From NCBI GenBank assembly GCA_009773395.1, contig WRPI01000005.1:124001-188000 (forward strand): a stretch of 64,000 nt of DNA, in the 5' to 3' direction. Both the position numbers and the translations under genes were made by a program. The notes beneath the pieces are model-generated. The model searched no databases, was not told the origin of the DNA, and saw only the letters and a list, made by a program, of their open reading frames with translations. Origin of the DNA: Hyphomonadaceae bacterium. Its GTDB lineage: Bacteria; Pseudomonadota; Alphaproteobacteria; Caulobacterales; Aquidulcibacteraceae. Positions 60,319-64,000 of the stretch are shown one piece after another. Within the stretch, counting starts at the first letter, position 1, and every line of letters starts with the position of its first letter.

Positions 60319-61248
60319 GTGCAATCCAATATCGCCCCATTTGCTAATGTCGCTATTTTGCAAAAGTCCCTAAAATCAAAGGCTTCCAGCATTGGTGTAG
60401 GTGTGCATTCGGGGGTTCGCGCCATGCTTACAATCTGCCCAGCACCGCAAGATACTGGTGTTGTTTTTATTCGCACCGATGCGCCTGCTGCGCAAAGCCA
60501 CATCAAAGCAATTGCCACAAATGTTACAGATACCCAATTGGGAACCACAATAACCAATGCCCACGGCGTTTCGGTTTCAACTGTTGAGCATGTTTTAGCA
60601 GCGCTTTATGGCATGGGCATTGATAATGCTTATATCGAAATTGACGGTCCCGAAGTGCCAATTCTTGATGGCTCCTCCTCGCCTTTCATTGACATGATTA
60701 GGGCCGTTGGTGTGCGCACTTTGGCCGCGCCGCGCCGTACAATTGAAATTTTGGAAGTTATTGAAGTGCGCGCCGGCCAAAAATTCGCGCGCCTAGAGCC
60801 GTATAATGGTTTTGAGCTTGATGTTGAAATTCATTTTGCCTCAAAAGCCATTGGTCATCAACATGGGGTTTATGATTGTTCAAAAGATGGTTTCGCAACT
60901 GAGCTAAGTGAAGCACGGACATTTGGCTTCATGCACCAAGTTGAAATGTTGCGCAAAAACGGCCTAAGCCGTGGTGGCTCGCTTGATAATGCCATTGTTG
61001 TTGACGGTGACGAAGTAATGAACCAAGATGGTTTGCGCTTCAGCGATGAATTTGTGCGCCATAAAGCGCTTGATGCAGTTGGCGATTTGTCATTATGCGG
61101 CGCGCCTTTATTGGGTCGTTATGTCGGTCATCAACCGGGCCACGCGCTTAATGTTGCTTTGGTGCGCCAACTTTTGGCAAATCCACAATCATGGCGCATC
61201 AATTCAGTTGCGCTCGACACCCAAATATTAGCCGCTGCTGGGGTTTAA
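60319..61248 (+). CDS. lpxC: UDP-3-O-acyl-N-acetylglucosamine deacetylase LpxC
   Basis: The zinc deacetylase of lipid A synthesis. Similarity starts at ILQKSLKSKASSIGVGVHSG, and the features TVEHVLAALYGMGIDNAYIE, DGPEVPILDGSSSPFIDMI, RTFGFMHQVEMLRKNGLSRG, and FVRHKALDAVGDL (zinc and catalytic His) are all present. The start is uncertain: GTG at 60319 (310 residues) fits the usual length better than the ATG at 60220 (342), whose first 33 residues do not look coding. Upstream, TGTAACAAT occurs twice (60191, 60203). Confidence 0.93.
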   Translation: MQSNIAPFANVAILQKSLKSKASSIGVGVHSGVRAMLTICPAPQDTGVVFIRTDAPAAQSHIKAIATNVTDTQLGTTITNAHGVSVSTVEHVLAALYGMGIDNAYIEIDGPEVPILDGSSSPFIDMIRAVGVRTLAAPRRTIEILEVIEVRAGQKFARLEPYNGFELDVEIHFASKAIGHQHGVYDCSKDGFATELSEARTFGFMHQVEMLRKNGLSRGGSLDNAIVVDGDEVMNQDGLRFSDEFVRHKALDAVGDLSLCGAPLLGRYVGHQPGHALNVALVRQLLANPQSWRINSVALDTQILAAAGV

Positions 61249-61319
61249 GTCCTTACCTTGAGGCAAGGTGCCCCGAAAGAGCAAAATGATGAACGGTGCC
61301 GCGATAACTGAGTTCGCCG

Positions 61320-64000
<2,681 letters not shown>

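Noticed and set aside
61253-61270. Small hairpin ACCTTG-AGG-CAAGGT after lpxC as terminator
   Set aside because: Only six base pairs and no T run; too weak to call.

Overview
The window is chromosomal DNA from an alphaproteobacterium, most likely of the Caulobacterales/Hyphomonadaceae type. The evidence is lineage-typical flagellar genes (fliX opposite flgI, flbY-like and flgJ behind flgI, flgF-G-A-H, fliL-fliM followed by a MotE-like and a giant TPR protein), CtrA-type boxes (TTAA-N7-TTAA) upstream of ftsZ and flgB/fliO, a sigma-54 promoter in front of flgF, and two large TonB-dependent receptors. Base composition looks moderate to AT-leaning by eye; I did not compute it. No tRNA, rRNA, CRISPR array, insertion sequence or prophage was seen.

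Layout. 1-11.4 kb: mixed housekeeping and accessory genes (pmbA fragment, MAPEG, ubiD, I78 inhibitor, a Tat-exported papain-like peptidase, VOC, desaturase, NnrU, a HigBA-type toxin-antitoxin pair, LysE, AlkA-like glycosylase, TrmO-like methyltransferase, ubiA). 11.4-29.3 kb: a flagellar region in several operons on both strands, with dksA and a hydrolase embedded. 29.3-35.8 kb: two paralogous TonB receptors whose promoter element and leader are also conserved. 35.8-46.2 kb: sterol-desaturase-like protein, LemA/TPM operon, an XRE regulator with a membrane partner and a clear operator, gluQ, HNH, DUF1993, XpaC-like, META, MFS, and poorly recognised small genes. 46.2-55.3 kb: the MoxR/DUF58/BatA-DUF4159/VWA membrane module, divergent from DUF1285-Nudix-cca. 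55.3-64 kb: GNAT, plsC-like, ftsZ, lpxC, ligA and the 3' part of recN.

Working together. The flagellar block supplies rod (FlgB, C, F, G, FliE), P and L rings (FlgI, FlgH, FlgA, FlgJ), export gate (FliO, FliP), switch (FliM), FliL, and the assembly checkpoint FliX. CtrA boxes at fliOP/flgBC-fliE and a sigma-54 site at flgF fit a staged flagellar hierarchy tied to the cell cycle. ftsZ carries a CtrA box of its own.

Most unusual non-coding signals: (1) a dispersed two-hairpin element, three copies, each directly after the stop codon of a gene that ends its operon or stands alone (dksA, flgH, fliE); stem sequences differ between copies but base pairing is kept. (2) A roughly 166-bp imperfect palindrome between plsC and ftsZ. 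(3) A shared GTGCGACATTTT-N13-ATAAAAG element plus similar leader in front of both TonB receptors. (4) A one-base frameshift near the 3' end of the DUF4159 gene, whose restored frame overlaps the next start codon. (5) A 9-bp inverted repeat laid over the promoter of the XRE/membrane-protein pair.
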